Below are positions 46,280-55,774 of a DNA stretch of 64,000 nt, piece by piece. This DNA is from Filimonas sp. (lineage in GTDB: Bacteria > Bacteroidota > Bacteroidia > Chitinophagales > Chitinophagaceae). The position numbers and the translations under genes were made by a program. Each line of letters opens with the position of its first letter. The stretch's first letter is position 1. Under the pieces are notes generated by a model, which ran no database searches, was not told the DNA's origin, and saw only the letters and a list, made by a program, of their open reading frames with translations. The stretch is from NCBI GenBank assembly GCA_017306865.1, contig JAFKHH010000011.1, forward strand, positions 992,001 through 1,056,000, given 5' to 3'.

Positions 46280-48826
46280 TTATGCTAATTTAAACCCGAA
46301 CTGGTTAAAAATGGAATTGATCTTAATTACATAGGTATGCAAGAGGTCACTGCCAACAACCAGCCCTATGGCAATATTGTTTTCATCCAGCACCACAGCA
46401 CCTGAGTCTCCAAACGTAGTGCCTACAAAATTTTGCGCAGGCGTATTGTTGTAATGACTTATTACAACCAGGTCTTGCAACTGATGTTCCTGCATAGCTG
46501 TTTTGCTTACAGGGTAGGGGAATGTCATTGGTTTGGAAAAATTAACCACGATACCTGTTGCCAGTGTAGTGGTCATGCCCTGTATTTTTACGATTGTTTT
46601 AAACAGGTCATTGGCCGTTACGTCCCGTGTGCCCTGTGGTTGTGTACATGACATGCCAGATTTATAATGCTGGTATATGACACTCGCAACAGGTGCATAG
46701 GCAGTATCAAAAAGATCGGTGAGGAATCCCTGGTACATATTCGCTACCGTACCGGAAAGATTGTTAATCGTTTTGCTGATGCCATTGTTTGTCCAGGTAT
46801 ATTCCCCATTCATTACATGATAACAGGACACAATAAAATACTGGCCGGGAAAATCTACGCTTTCCACTAAGCACCCATAGCTACCCCATCCCAGCAAGAG
46901 CGTATTATTGGAAAGTGCTTTCTCCGGATTGCCGGATACAGTTGCTGCTGTTGTTGTAGCTCCGCCAGATAAATTTACTTTGCCCGTGATCAACACATTT
47001 ACTGCAACTGTTTCGTTGTTCGATAAAGTGAATGACGGGTACTTGCTTCGTACATTCAATGCACTTTGCTGGTCCTCTACATCTATCTGCACACAGGCAA
47101 CCACATATCCTTCTTTAGTTTGCATATAGCCTTTATCCGCACGTATAACCCCATTTTCTTTTAAGACAGTTGTCTTGTATATGCGTAAGGCTTCATCCAC
47201 CGGGTCTTCCGGTGCGGTTACGCTTTGTACTGTATCTGTAGTATGTGCGGGTGCGGTGATCGTAGTATCTGTAGTCGCATCTTTTTTCTCACGTGGCTTT
47301 GCACCTGCAATGCGGATATTTACCAGTTTATTCAGTAAGTCAAACCAGAAAGGTGCGCCTATTGAAATAGCAAGCGCTGTCAGCAGGAAGCCGAGAAAAC
47401 GCATCCAGCTACGCGGATGTGCCCATAAAATAAACCAGATCTTTTCCCCGAAAGAGTAATTTCTTTTACCGCTTATTTCTAAAACATCGCCCGAAGCTGT
47501 GATCGTATCTACCTGTAAAATGTCAGACTCAACCATGTTCAGTATATGCTGCTCCTGCTGTGCAATGCGGTATTGCGTTGCGATCACCTCAGCAGAGTCA
47601 AGTGACTTTAGTTTTTTGTAGGCATTTACAGCCTTTAGCGTAAATAGCAGCGCCGCCTTACTTGAGTCGTTATCCCGGTTTAGAATAGTATTGTTGAGCG
47701 TGTCTCTTTGTAAATGATACAACACCTGCGTACTGCTATCCAGTTTTTGCAGGGTAGCTGCAAGCGCATTTTCCTGTACAGGATAAGCCTTATACAGTAT
47801 TTGCAGGCTATTGTAATACTGCAATGCCTCCTGGTAAATGCGGGCGTCAGTGCTTTTCTTTATTTTTTCTGTATCCTTTGTCCTTAACGAATCCAATTCC
47901 CAACCCAGGCCCAGTATCAGCCCTTCATCAGCAATATTTTTATTTACCTGTGCAATGCTGGAATCAAGGATTGTTTTAGCAAGGGTTGAATCTGCATGTA
48001 CACCAGTAACAGGGTTGTAATGAACCGTATCTTTTGTTGTAGCGATAGCTATGGAGGTTAGCTGCTTGCCCGCGTCCCGGTCTCTTGAAAGTATATGCGC
48101 AATCTTGATCGTATCAATATTGAAACACCATGCAATCAAGAACCCGAGGCATAGAAGGATAGCCTGCATTTTACTTTTATACCAGCCATGCGCACGGTCC
48201 ATCGTTTCATTGAACCAGCGTTGCAGGTTTAACCTGAACGCATTGATGTCTGGTGAATCCTTAATAAGATTAGCAATATGCCTGGCCGTTTCAGGTTGTA
48301 TTTGTAATGTGTTGTACTTAATGCAAAAAATGATCTTATCATACGGTGTTTTGCCACTGCCACCTTCTTCCAGTATATGGCAAAGGGTTTCAGAGAAATT
48401 TTCCGCAGACAAATAAGACGGTTTGCTAATGCCAAATAAGCCTTTCTGATCAGCCTCAAGTCGTGCCAGCGATTTGATTGACGGGCTGTCGTAGAATTTA
48501 CCGGCAAAGCTGGATGGAAAAGCTTTAGGCGTCCTTAATAAAACAATATAGCTGATGCGTTGCCAGAGTGAACTAAGGTACCGGGATGTTTTATTGGCTG
48601 CGGTATTTCTAACAGCCTTGCCGGATTTGGAGATGATGATTTTTGCCGGGAAATATTTTTTGTAATAGCCATCATTCAGCATACGTTCAATAGCCATGCG
48701 TAAAATGCGTGGGCGGATTCCAAACCAATACGAGATCATTTCGCCCACTATAGTAGCCAGCAGGCTATATAACAGGAAGATTAAAATAAGGCCAACAACA
48801 ACATTCAATACCGCTGAATTGAACAT
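46280..48826 (-). CDS. Membrane protein with a C-terminal trypsin-like protease domain
   Basis: 848 residues. N-terminal helix 6-29 (LNVVVGLILIFLLYSLLATI), further helices at about 224-240 and 483-505. The C-terminal domain (about 600-848) carries FIVSCYHVM (His about 668), FDTAYAPVASV (Asp about 709) and TTFGDSGAVVLDENN (Ser about 808): the order and spacing of a chymotrypsin-type triad. Whether the domain cuts or only binds is unknown. The middle (about 250-480) is helical and exposed. No named family recognised. It is immediately followed by a secreted partner. Confidence 0.8.
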   Translation of the reverse strand: MFNSAVLNVVVGLILIFLLYSLLATIVGEMISYWFGIRPRILRMAIERMLNDGYYKKYFPAKIIISKSGKAVRNTAANKTSRYLSSLWQRISYIVLLRTPKAFPSSFAGKFYDSPSIKSLARLEADQKGLFGISKPSYLSAENFSETLCHILEEGGSGKTPYDKIIFCIKYNTLQIQPETARHIANLIKDSPDINAFRLNLQRWFNETMDRAHGWYKSKMQAILLCLGFLIAWCFNIDTIKIAHILSRDRDAGKQLTSIAIATTKDTVHYNPVTGVHADSTLAKTILDSSIAQVNKNIADEGLILGLGWELDSLRTKDTEKIKKSTDARIYQEALQYYNSLQILYKAYPVQENALAATLQKLDSSTQVLYHLQRDTLNNTILNRDNDSSKAALLFTLKAVNAYKKLKSLDSAEVIATQYRIAQQEQHILNMVESDILQVDTITASGDVLEISGKRNYSFGEKIWFILWAHPRSWMRFLGFLLTALAISIGAPFWFDLLNKLVNIRIAGAKPREKKDATTDTTITAPAHTTDTVQSVTAPEDPVDEALRIYKTTVLKENGVIRADKGYMQTKEGYVVACVQIDVEDQQSALNVRSKYPSFTLSNNETVAVNVLITGKVNLSGGATTTAATVSGNPEKALSNNTLLLGWGSYGCLVESVDFPGQYFIVSCYHVMNGEYTWTNNGISKTINNLSGTVANMYQGFLTDLFDTAYAPVASVIYQHYKSGMSCTQPQGTRDVTANDLFKTIVKIQGMTTTLATGIVVNFSKPMTFPYPVSKTAMQEHQLQDLVVISHYNNTPAQNFVGTTFGDSGAVVLDENNIAIGLVVGSDLLHTYVIKINSIFNQFGFKLA

Positions 48827-49087
48827 AGGGTAAGGAGGTTAAAACAGTTAAAAAGGGTTATTCAATTTTCAAAGGGAGAGATATGCCTTACCGCGTAAGT
48901 ATATGTGACTCAATAAAATTTGCGAAAAAAAGCCATACTAACAAAAAAAGGGAGAGGAAAATTACAGGGATTTGAAATTTGATATTTTCTGCCCGTCCGG
49001 TCAGGCGGGGAAACTTGAGATGAGGCTCGTGGAAAACACAGGAACCGCGGAGGTTTAAACATGAATCGTGAGTGGGTATGACGGAAA
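48827..49087. repeat. Intergenic region with a repeat, no gene
   Basis: The gap between the RRM gene and the protease gene. The only repeat is a gggatttgaaatttgatattttc word (about 48968) with gcccgtccggtcaggcgggg (about 48991-49011), plus gaatcgtgagtggg. Nothing else recognised. Confidence 0.5.
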
Positions 49088-49123
49088 TAAAAAAATCCTC
49101 TCATCTGTTACAATGAGAGGATT
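49088..49123 (-). terminator. Terminator after the RRM gene
   Basis: Stem 49094-49104 with 49113-49123 (aatcctctcat), perfect over 11 bp, followed on the minus strand by a T-run. It lies 28 bases past the stop of the RRM gene. Confidence 0.8.
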
Positions 49124-49150
49124 GTGTTTTGTAAAGCGTCTGAAACTTTA

Positions 49151-49498
49151 TTAGTAACGGTTGCGGTCGTTGTTATAACCACCACCTCTGTTGAAACCAC
49201 CACCATTGTTCTCTCTACGGAAACCACCGCCACGGTTACCACCGCCGCCGTTGTTACCGCGATCTTCAGCTTCTTTAACAGCGATTGTTCTGTCATCGAT
49301 TGAAGAACCGTTCAAACCAGAGATTGCTTTTTCAGCCTCTGCGCTATCTTGCATTTCTACAAAACCAAAACCCCTGCTTCTGCGGGTTTCTTTGTCCAGG
49401 ATGATTCTTGCAGAACTTACTGTACCAAATTCTTCAAAAATTTCCTGTAATTCCTGGTTATCCATATCGTATGGAAGACCTGCTACGAAAAGATTCAT
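49151..49498 (-). CDS. RRM-domain RNA-binding protein with Gly-rich tail
   Basis: 115 residues from ATG at 49498. One RRM with RNP2 LFVAGL and RNP1 RGFGFVEM, then a tail of Gly, Asn and Arg (about 80-115) as in bacterial Rbp and plant-like glycine-rich RNA-binding proteins. These bind single-stranded RNA and often act in the cold. A -7 box (TACCTTTG, 49517-49524) lies 18 bases upstream. Confidence 0.95.
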   Translation of the reverse strand: MNLFVAGLPYDMDNQELQEIFEEFGTVSSARIILDKETRRSRGFGFVEMQDSAEAEKAISGLNGSSIDDRTIAVKEAEDRGNNGGGGNRGGGFRRENNGGGFNRGGGYNNDRNRY

Positions 49499-49516
49499 TA
49501 AATATAAAATTTGTCG

Positions 49517-49524
49517 CAAAGGTA
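49517..49524 (-). promoter_or_regulatory. -7 box TACCTTTG before the RRM gene
   Basis: Exact TAnnTTTG match on the minus strand, just before the ATG at 49498. Confidence 0.6.
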
Positions 49525-49745
49525 AGGTTATTGATGCAATATCCTCTCTCAAAGGTGATTCTTGACAAAAAAGTAGCAATTTCATTACAGATACACCCTA
49601 CCTAGCAGTTAAATAAATGTACTATGTATGTAATTTATTCATATGCCTTTATCTTTCTGCAAACAACAATCTTCTTTGCATTGGAAACCGGCATAAATGA
49701 ATGATTACAACCACGTTTCGCTATTTATGCAGGGCAAACAGTCCT

Positions 49746-50822
49746 CTAAATAATAATAGGTTTACAACCTGTAAATTGGCCAAATTGCTTAACTGCAGTT
49801 GTAAAAGGTGCTTTTTTAGATGCCGCTGGCGGCGTAAAATGTTTTTTTTCTATTTCAACAGTATCTTTTACAAATGTTCTCTTCCATGTACCACTTACGC
49901 GCCCATTGCTGATAATAGTGCCACTTAAAATACCATTGCCCGTGCCTGTAATTTCTTTGGCGTATTGTGCATCCAGTGCAAGTGACCGGTCTTTATAGGA
50001 GAGAAGGTATTCATCGAAGCCTGGCAACAAGTAAATGGCTGAAGATGGCTTGATTGCAGGAAGCTGATTGCTCATCCAATACGTGACCGCATTGTACGTC
50101 TCGCTTATGAGTGTACCTGATACAGAAGACAATCCTTGTTTTGCATCTGCAATTGTTAATCCTGCCCAGTTTGCAAAATCATTGACGGTAGCAGGCCCGC
50201 GACTTTCAAAATACCTTTTGGCTAAGACAGCTAATGCCTCTTCGCGCAGAAGTTTATTTTCTTTCCGGGGAACCCATTCATCCAGTAGCGTGTAAGTAAA
50301 TTCTTTATTTCTGCGGGGGCCTAAGCAGATGAGTTTAGTAAGACAGGCGTAATACAGTTGGTAGTTGATGCAATTACCAGTTACCGGCAATTTTTTCTTC
50401 TCCATCGCAGCTTTTATTTCCAGCCGGGTTAATTGTTTGCCATCCTTTAGCAGTTCTGCAATCAGTTTTCTTCCTTTTGTAAAAAGTGTTTTATCCAGGC
50501 CGTCACGTTTAAAATTTCCAGCAAAGGATTTCATTATGCGTTCACTGATCAGGTCCTGCATCCATCGTATATCGTCCGGTGATACATAATGTAGCGTACC
50601 GCGCAATGTGGTAATACGTATAATAGACCTGTCTGCAATTGCCTGCTCAATAGACGCATCAGTAGCCCCGGGCAAGCGTAAAGCAATAGACCATTTAGCA
50701 CCGGCAAAGTCCTGTGCCTGTAAGGCAATCATATGAGAAACGACCTCTGCGGGTGTTGTAAAATTGTGATGGGAAATTTGCTGATTGTATAAACGGTATT
50801 GAAGAAAAGGAATTGCAGGCAT
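49746..50822 (-). CDS. AlkZ-like winged-helix DNA-binding protein (HTH_42)
   Basis: 358 residues. The first third holds MIALQAQDFAGAKWSIALRL (about 31-50), including the Q-x-Q motif of the HTH_42 DNA glycosylases (AlkZ/AlkX). RGTLHYVSPDDIRWM and GPATVNDFANWAGLT follow. Q-phi-Q carrying family members unhook interstrand crosslinks or remove alkylated bases. The gene stands alone; activity is inferred. Confidence 0.85.
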   Translation of the reverse strand: MPAIPFLQYRLYNQQISHHNFTTPAEVVSHMIALQAQDFAGAKWSIALRLPGATDASIEQAIADRSIIRITTLRGTLHYVSPDDIRWMQDLISERIMKSFAGNFKRDGLDKTLFTKGRKLIAELLKDGKQLTRLEIKAAMEKKKLPVTGNCINYQLYYACLTKLICLGPRRNKEFTYTLLDEWVPRKENKLLREEALAVLAKRYFESRGPATVNDFANWAGLTIADAKQGLSSVSGTLISETYNAVTYWMSNQLPAIKPSSAIYLLPGFDEYLLSYKDRSLALDAQYAKEITGTGNGILSGTIISNGRVSGTWKRTFVKDTVEIEKKHFTPPAASKKAPFTTAVKQFGQFTGCKPIII

Positions 50823-51719
50823 GAGATTGTATTGTATCGCTAAAATAAAATATTTATTTCACGCAAAGCCGCCAGGTATCACAAAGAACGGGAAGTTGTT
50901 GCCAATACTCGAAGACAGGAAAGTAAATCGTGAGTCGTGAATCGGTAATCGTGAATGGGCTTACTCACAACCAGCAATTCGCTACTCACTACTTTCATTC
51001 TTACTTTATCTCTGCGCAACTCTCCGTTCTCTCCGTCTCTGCGGTGAATTCTTCATGAATCGCGAAGCGGCTTACCTATGTGTTCTCTGTTCTCTCGAAT
51101 GAACCAAGTATGGCTATTACAAAAAGGCTTAAACTAATTCTATGTGACTATGTACCTACTGTTTCTATGTGGTGAAAAATTCCATGTGATTAAAGCGTAA
51201 TTGCCACAGAAGCACGGAAGTAATACCAGATAGTCGATAATCGTGAATGGGCTTACTCACAACTGACTACTCACTACTTTCATTCCTACTTTATCTCTGC
51301 GCAACTCTCCGTCCTCACCGTCTCTGCGGTGAATTCTTCATGAATCGCGAAGCGGCTCAGCTATGTGTTGTATGCTCTCTTTAGTAAATCAAGTATAACT
51401 ATTATAAAAAGGCATAAACTAATTCTATGTGACTATGTACCTACTGTTTCTATGTGGTGAATAATTCCATGTGTTTAAAGCGTAATTGCCACAGAAGCAC
51501 GGAAGTAATACCAGATAAGTGATAATCGTGAATGGGCTTATGCACAATTGACAACGCATTACTTTCATTTTTACTTAATCTCTGCGCAACTCTCCGTCCT
51601 CACCGTCTCTGCGGTGAAGTCCTTCATGAATCGCGAAGCGATTTCTATATGTTTTAAAAAACACTTCCATAAAAAAAGCGCTGCTATTGCAACGCTTTAT
51701 ATAAAAAATGCTGACTGCT
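50823..51719. repeat. Region with three tandem repeats of about 290 bp, no gene
   Basis: About 900 bases without a gene. The word tcgtgaatgggctt recurs at 50949, 51241 and 51526, so units are 292 and 285 bp. Each unit has the same order: gtgaatgggc, ctcacaac, a tctctgcgcaactctccg segment, gcggtgaattcttcatgaatcgcgaagc, ctatgtgactatgtacctac and ttgccacagaagcacgg. The third unit is cut short after cgaagcg. A diverged unit is near 62995-63200. Confidence 0.85.
51675..51698 (-). terminator. Terminator after the DUF4397 gene
   Basis: aaagcgctgc and gcaacgcttt pair with one mismatch around a short loop, followed on the minus strand by a T-run. It lies 22 bases past the stop. Confidence 0.55.
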
Positions 51720-52511
51720 CTATTGTAGTTTGATCGGGTTATTGCCTTGCACCACTCTGTTATTATTTTGCTGTGTCGCATTCAGCGTACCGTTTTCAAT
51801 ATACTTGATCTGTACCACCTTAGCCGGATCTGTTGATCCCGGAATGCCTACAATCAATGCCGTGTACACTTTAGCTGCTGTTACAGGAAAGTCGCGGGTA
51901 ATTTGTATAGTACCCCCGTTTGTAGCAGCAATAGTTAATGTGCCTGTAGGTACAGGAATAAATGCGCTTAATGTACCAAAGTTTGTACTTGCAGTATTCA
52001 CCGGAGTACCATTTACCGTTAATGAAACGTTTGGATGAGAAGAATCAGGTATTGCGTTAATATAGCGTACGTATGCTTGTCCGTTGCTACCTGAAAGACT
52101 ATCAAAATTATCACGTGCGATCAGGTTGCTATAAGTGCCGTTTGCCCCGATCAAGAAGGATGAATAATACTTGTTCTGCTCGTACGTATAATCAACTGGT
52201 GTACTGATCACATTACCGCTGCCTGTTTCAGTTACCTGCGTAGTACGCGTGCCCGCATAGATGGATACATAACCTCCGGTATAGCCAATATAGCCCAACG
52301 CATTCGCCAATGTACTACCTCCCAGCGAAAGGTTTATTGCACTCTTGTCAGGAGCAAGATTAAAAGCCATGAATCCCGCCGTAGGCGTATTATTGTTATT
52401 GTCGTTACTAACTGACTTCAGGCAGGAAGAAAATGTAACCGCTGCAAATGCTGTCATTGCTGTAATCGTTATCCACTTGCTGCGGAAGAGTAGGTTGGTT
52501 CTTTTTTTCAT
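51720..52511 (-). CDS. DUF4397 lipoprotein
   Basis: 263 residues from ATG at 52511. Lipobox TFSSC (Cys about 30). Two DUF4397-like beta sandwiches: GFMAFNLAPDKSAINLSLGG and YVRYINAIPDSSHPNVSLTVNG. Such proteins are found on the surface of Bacteroidota; function unknown. A TTG two codons upstream is a less likely start. Confidence 0.92.
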   Translation of the reverse strand: MKKRTNLLFRSKWITITAMTAFAAVTFSSCLKSVSNDNNNNTPTAGFMAFNLAPDKSAINLSLGGSTLANALGYIGYTGGYVSIYAGTRTTQVTETGSGNVISTPVDYTYEQNKYYSSFLIGANGTYSNLIARDNFDSLSGSNGQAYVRYINAIPDSSHPNVSLTVNGTPVNTASTNFGTLSAFIPVPTGTLTIAATNGGTIQITRDFPVTAAKVYTALIVGIPGSTDPAKVVQIKYIENGTLNATQQNNNRVVQGNNPIKLQ

Positions 52512-52844
52512 AATCAATATTTAATAGTTTCAATAGTTAGATGAATGTTTCAATAGTTTACAGTTTCATTAGGTTCAGTTAAATGAAACTGTGAAACCCA
52601 AAACATTGAAATGACAATGTTTCAATAGTTTACAAGTCTCAGGCTAGCTTCAGTTTGGTTAGAAATTGAAACTATGAAACTCAAAAACTTTGAAACGTAT
52701 AATCCGCAGAAGAGTTGTGGTACTTCATTGTTTCATAACAGGTTAAGTAAAACTTGCAAACTGTGAAACCAATGAAACTAATTTCATAAAGGATCAGGTA
52801 AGAGAGCGTAATGCTCAAAAGATCATGCCAATAAGTGTGAAGGA
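52512..52844. repeat. Three consecutive inverted-repeat units
   Basis: The words tttcaatagtttac and tgaaactgtgaaac alternate three times between about 52530 and 52790, each able to fold into an imperfect hairpin. Nothing gene-like is present. Confidence 0.7.
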
Positions 52845-52875
52845 AAATAAAAAGACCCGTGTGGAAACACGGGCC
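52845..52875 (-). terminator. Terminator after the EamA transporter gene
   Basis: Stem cccgtgt/acacggg (52856-52862 with 52867-52873), T-run on the minus strand. It lies 27 bases past the stop. Confidence 0.7.
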
Positions 52876-52901
52876 GGATTCCTAAATGCACATGAGAGCG
52901 T

Positions 52902-53879
52902 TTAACACACTTCCTGCTTTGCAGAGCGCTTAATAACAGGAGCGGTAAATGAGTTTTTATATTTTGCAAGATTGATCAGTAATACGCTTGCAAGAATAAC
53001 TGCAAGGCCGATCAATTGTAAAGTGGTCATATGTTCGTTGGCAAATACAACACCCAGCAATACTGCTACTACAGGGTTTACATAAGCGTACGTACTTACC
53101 TGAGTAGCCGTTCTTACCTGCAACAACCATACATAAGCGCTGTATGCTACCAGTGAGCCCATAATGATCAGGTATGTAAGCGATAACCAACTGGTAGTTG
53201 TAATGCTAGCCCAATCTGTTTTTTGTGCTTCACCGGAAAATAAGCTGCATAATAAAAATGCAAGACCTGCAGACAGCATTTGCCATGCAGTATTTACGGC
53301 AGAATTACCTGAAGATTTGTATTTAGAATAAATAGATCCTCCGGCCCAGCTCATACAACCTATAATCAATATACCCAGGCTTACGATCTCAACTATATTT
53401 TTTGTTGCAAACAATGCTTCATTTGCTCTTTCGTAAAAAAGAAACAGTACACCAATAAACCCGATGAGTAAACCGGTGAGCGTGCTTTTGCTGCTAAAAT
53501 TTTCTTTCCACTTTGGTTTTTCAATCAGTACAAACCAGATAGGAGAAGACGATGCCAGCACAGCAGCGAGTGAGCTGGGCAAATATTGCTCTGTCCATAT
53601 TACGGCACCATTGCCAATGAAAAGCATCAGCAGGCCGCTTATAGCCGCGTGTTTCAGATTTATTTCAGAAAAGATCTTGTGACCCTTAATGCGTAACCAG
53701 GTAATGAGAATAAGACCGGCAGTGAGGAAACGGAGTGCGCCCATAAGCATGGGAGGAATATGTTGTACTGCCTTTTGAATAAAAAAATACGTAGATCCCC
53801 AAACGATGTAAACTGTTGCAAATGCTGCTATAACCATAGCAGTGGAGGCGTTTTTGTTGGCTGTCGGTGTGTTACTCAT
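52902..53879 (-). CDS. EamA-type (DMT) transporter
   Basis: 325 residues, about ten transmembrane helices in two EamA halves: YIVWGSTYFFIQKAVQHIPP in the first, SAYVWLLQVRTATQVSTYAY in the second. Members export amino acids or metabolites. The Lrp regulator just upstream overlaps its start by 8 bases, so an amino-acid-related substrate is a fair guess. Confidence 0.93.
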   Translation of the reverse strand: MSNTPTANKNASTAMVIAAFATVYIVWGSTYFFIQKAVQHIPPMLMGALRFLTAGLILITWLRIKGHKIFSEINLKHAAISGLLMLFIGNGAVIWTEQYLPSSLAAVLASSSPIWFVLIEKPKWKENFSSKSTLTGLLIGFIGVLFLFYERANEALFATKNIVEIVSLGILIIGCMSWAGGSIYSKYKSSGNSAVNTAWQMLSAGLAFLLCSLFSGEAQKTDWASITTTSWLSLTYLIIMGSLVAYSAYVWLLQVRTATQVSTYAYVNPVVAVLLGVVFANEHMTTLQLIGLAVILASVLLINLAKYKNSFTAPVIKRSAKQEVC

Positions 53880-54351
53880 CTTGTTCTGGTTTTGGAATGA
53901 TCAAATGTTGTTGCTCTTTTACTGTTTCTAGTACGATCGTTGTTTTCGTAGCGATAATGCTGGTGACTTCGCTAAAGGAGGTACGCATAAGCCTGATGAG
54001 AGAGGCCGAGTCTGTAGTCCTGACCTTTACGAGGAAGCAATCTTCCCCGGCGATGCTATGGACCTCCTGCACTTCAGGAATCTGCGCCAGCTTGGCGCCC
54101 GTCACATTGCATCCCAGCCCATCGGACGTTTTCAGGGAAATGAAAGCCAGTAGCTTTTGCCCCAGGGCGGCAGGATCTATATCGGTAACATATTGGCGGA
54201 TAACCTTTTTCTGTTCTAGCTTCTTGACCCTTTCCAGTACGGCAGAAGGCGCCATACCCAATTCCCGGGCCATGTCAGCATTTGAAATGCGTGCATTGTC
54301 CTGCATCAGGCCAAGTATTTCCAGGTCGATCTTATCTAGTGAAAAAGTCAT
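53872..54351 (-). CDS. Lrp/AsnC family regulator
   Basis: 159 residues. N-terminal winged HTH (LDKIDLEILGLMQDNARISN, ADMARELGMAPSAVLERVK), then the RAM ligand domain (VKVRTTDSASLIRLMRT). It overlaps the transporter gene by 8 bases (ATGAGTAA), so they form an operon. It probably controls transporter expression in response to an amino acid. Confidence 0.95.
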   Translation of the reverse strand: MTFSLDKIDLEILGLMQDNARISNADMARELGMAPSAVLERVKKLEQKKVIRQYVTDIDPAALGQKLLAFISLKTSDGLGCNVTGAKLAQIPEVQEVHSIAGEDCFLVKVRTTDSASLIRLMRTSFSEVTSIIATKTTIVLETVKEQQHLIIPKPEQDE

Positions 54352-54722
54352 TCCGAATAATTTTCTGTGAAAATAGATAAAACAGAATAAAATTCGAAAT
54401 TATTTTGATGAACGGAATAAAATTTGGAAAATGGGTGTTTGTGGAGCTGAAAGTTCGGCGGGGTTAATTGCTGGATTGTTTAATTGTTTTATGGTTAAAT
54501 GGTTGAATCGAAGCGGAGCGGGAGAGAATTGTTCAATTGTTTTATGGCTAAATGGTTGGATTGAAGCGGAGAAGAGGGTTCTCTGTGTTCTCTGCGTATC
54601 CTTTGCGTGCTTTGCGATACATGTCCGGCTACATCATACAGGCAGACTTAACGTCTTTGCACAAAACCACCAACAATAAAACAATTCAACCATGTAGCCA
54701 TGTAGCAACGCAGCCATTCAAT
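54352..54722. repeat. Intergenic word repeats, no gene
   Basis: About 370 bases. Left: attgctggattgtttaattg and tggttgaatcg, repeated at about 54467-54560; centre: tctctgtgttctctgcgtatcctttgcg (about 54580-54605); right: caataaaacaattcaaccatgtagcc (about 54674-54722). A long imperfect hairpin is possible. Confidence 0.65.
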
Positions 54723-55619
54723 CTATCCTACATAATATTTCATCCGCTTCACCTTGTATTCATTAGGAATAACTGGTGTTGGGATAAGGATATTTAATAA
54801 AGTGAGGCACGACGATTCCATTTCATCCCTGCTTTTGCAAAACTCACCCGGAGATTTTAAATAGAAAGCTTTGAAGTCGCGCGTAAAATGTGAAAGATCA
54901 TGATAACCCAGTTCCCACGCATTTTCCTCCAGGCTGGCCTTGTTGCGGTGGTCTGCCAGTTGCTTTACACTAGCGTTAAAATGGATCAGGCGGGAAAAAG
55001 TTTTTGGTGTTACACCCAGTACCTCCCTAAACCGCCTTTCCAGGTTGCGTTTAGAACAATACATCGTTTTAGCCAATACATCTACAGGCATTGTACCACC
55101 ATGATACAAAACCAGGTCCATCGCCTTTTTTACCATGTCTACAGCAGTGTTTTTCTTCTGCCCGTTGGTATAAAACAAAGACATAAAGAAACTATCCAGC
55201 AATTGGTAGCGCTCCTGGTGATTGCTTGCAGCAGACAGTTGCTCAGACAATAGCCTGTTCACCGTAGCATTAATGTCCTCATAGTTGATGATCTTATCAA
55301 AAAAGTAATGTGCCGGTATGCCCGTTAGCCTGAAGAGCCCGTCAGCAGTAAAGTGTACAGAGATTACATCTATTTCCTTTTGTGTGCCAATGATAAACGT
55401 ACTACTTGTAAGCCCCATCATAAAAATAGCAGGCGTGTCTGCATCCGCTTCATTGGGCATGGCAATAGACAACTGCGTAAAGTTGATGCCCATATAGGGC
55501 AGCATGGAGGGGATAATAGGCTGTCGCCAGTTTTCAACAGGTGCTTCGCCATACATAAACGCATAGCAGTGTAAAAAGGGCAGCAGCAGTGCGTTTGGCT
55601 GATAGTATGATACTTGCAT
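54723..55619 (-). CDS. AraC-family transcriptional regulator
   Basis: 298 residues. The N-terminal domain (about 1-150) is of the DUF6597 sensor kind. The C-terminal double HTH has VDVLAKTMYCSKRNLERRFREVLG (about 176-199) and WELGYHDLSHFTRDFKAFYLKSPGEF. It is divergent from the TonB receptor gene, with direct repeats in between, and is a likely regulator of that operon. Confidence 0.92.
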   Translation of the reverse strand: MQVSYYQPNALLLPFLHCYAFMYGEAPVENWRQPIIPSMLPYMGINFTQLSIAMPNEADADTPAIFMMGLTSSTFIIGTQKEIDVISVHFTADGLFRLTGIPAHYFFDKIINYEDINATVNRLLSEQLSAASNHQERYQLLDSFFMSLFYTNGQKKNTAVDMVKKAMDLVLYHGGTMPVDVLAKTMYCSKRNLERRFREVLGVTPKTFSRLIHFNASVKQLADHRNKASLEENAWELGYHDLSHFTRDFKAFYLKSPGEFCKSRDEMESSCLTLLNILIPTPVIPNEYKVKRMKYYVG

Positions 55620-55655
55620 GGAAGGGAAGGTTAACTCTTTCCAAGATACAGTATA

Positions 55656-55742
55656 TATGGGATTTGAGATTTGAAATTTAAGATTCGGAATGATGGCTTC
55701 GCTTTGCGGCTCATCTCAAATATCAAATCTCAAATTTCAAAT
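55656..55742. repeat. Inverted repeat upstream of the TonB receptor promoter
   Basis: gggatttgagatttgaaattt and aatatcaaatctcaaatttc pair around a loop, with an arm of about 18 bp. It lies between the AraC gene and the receptor promoter. Confidence 0.75.
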
Positions 55743-55774
55743 AGATTGGATTTTTTGGGGGAAAATGGAAAATG

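Noticed and set aside
50930-51640. CRISPR array
   Set aside because: Units are nearly 290 bp and similar throughout, without short repeats separated by unique spacers.
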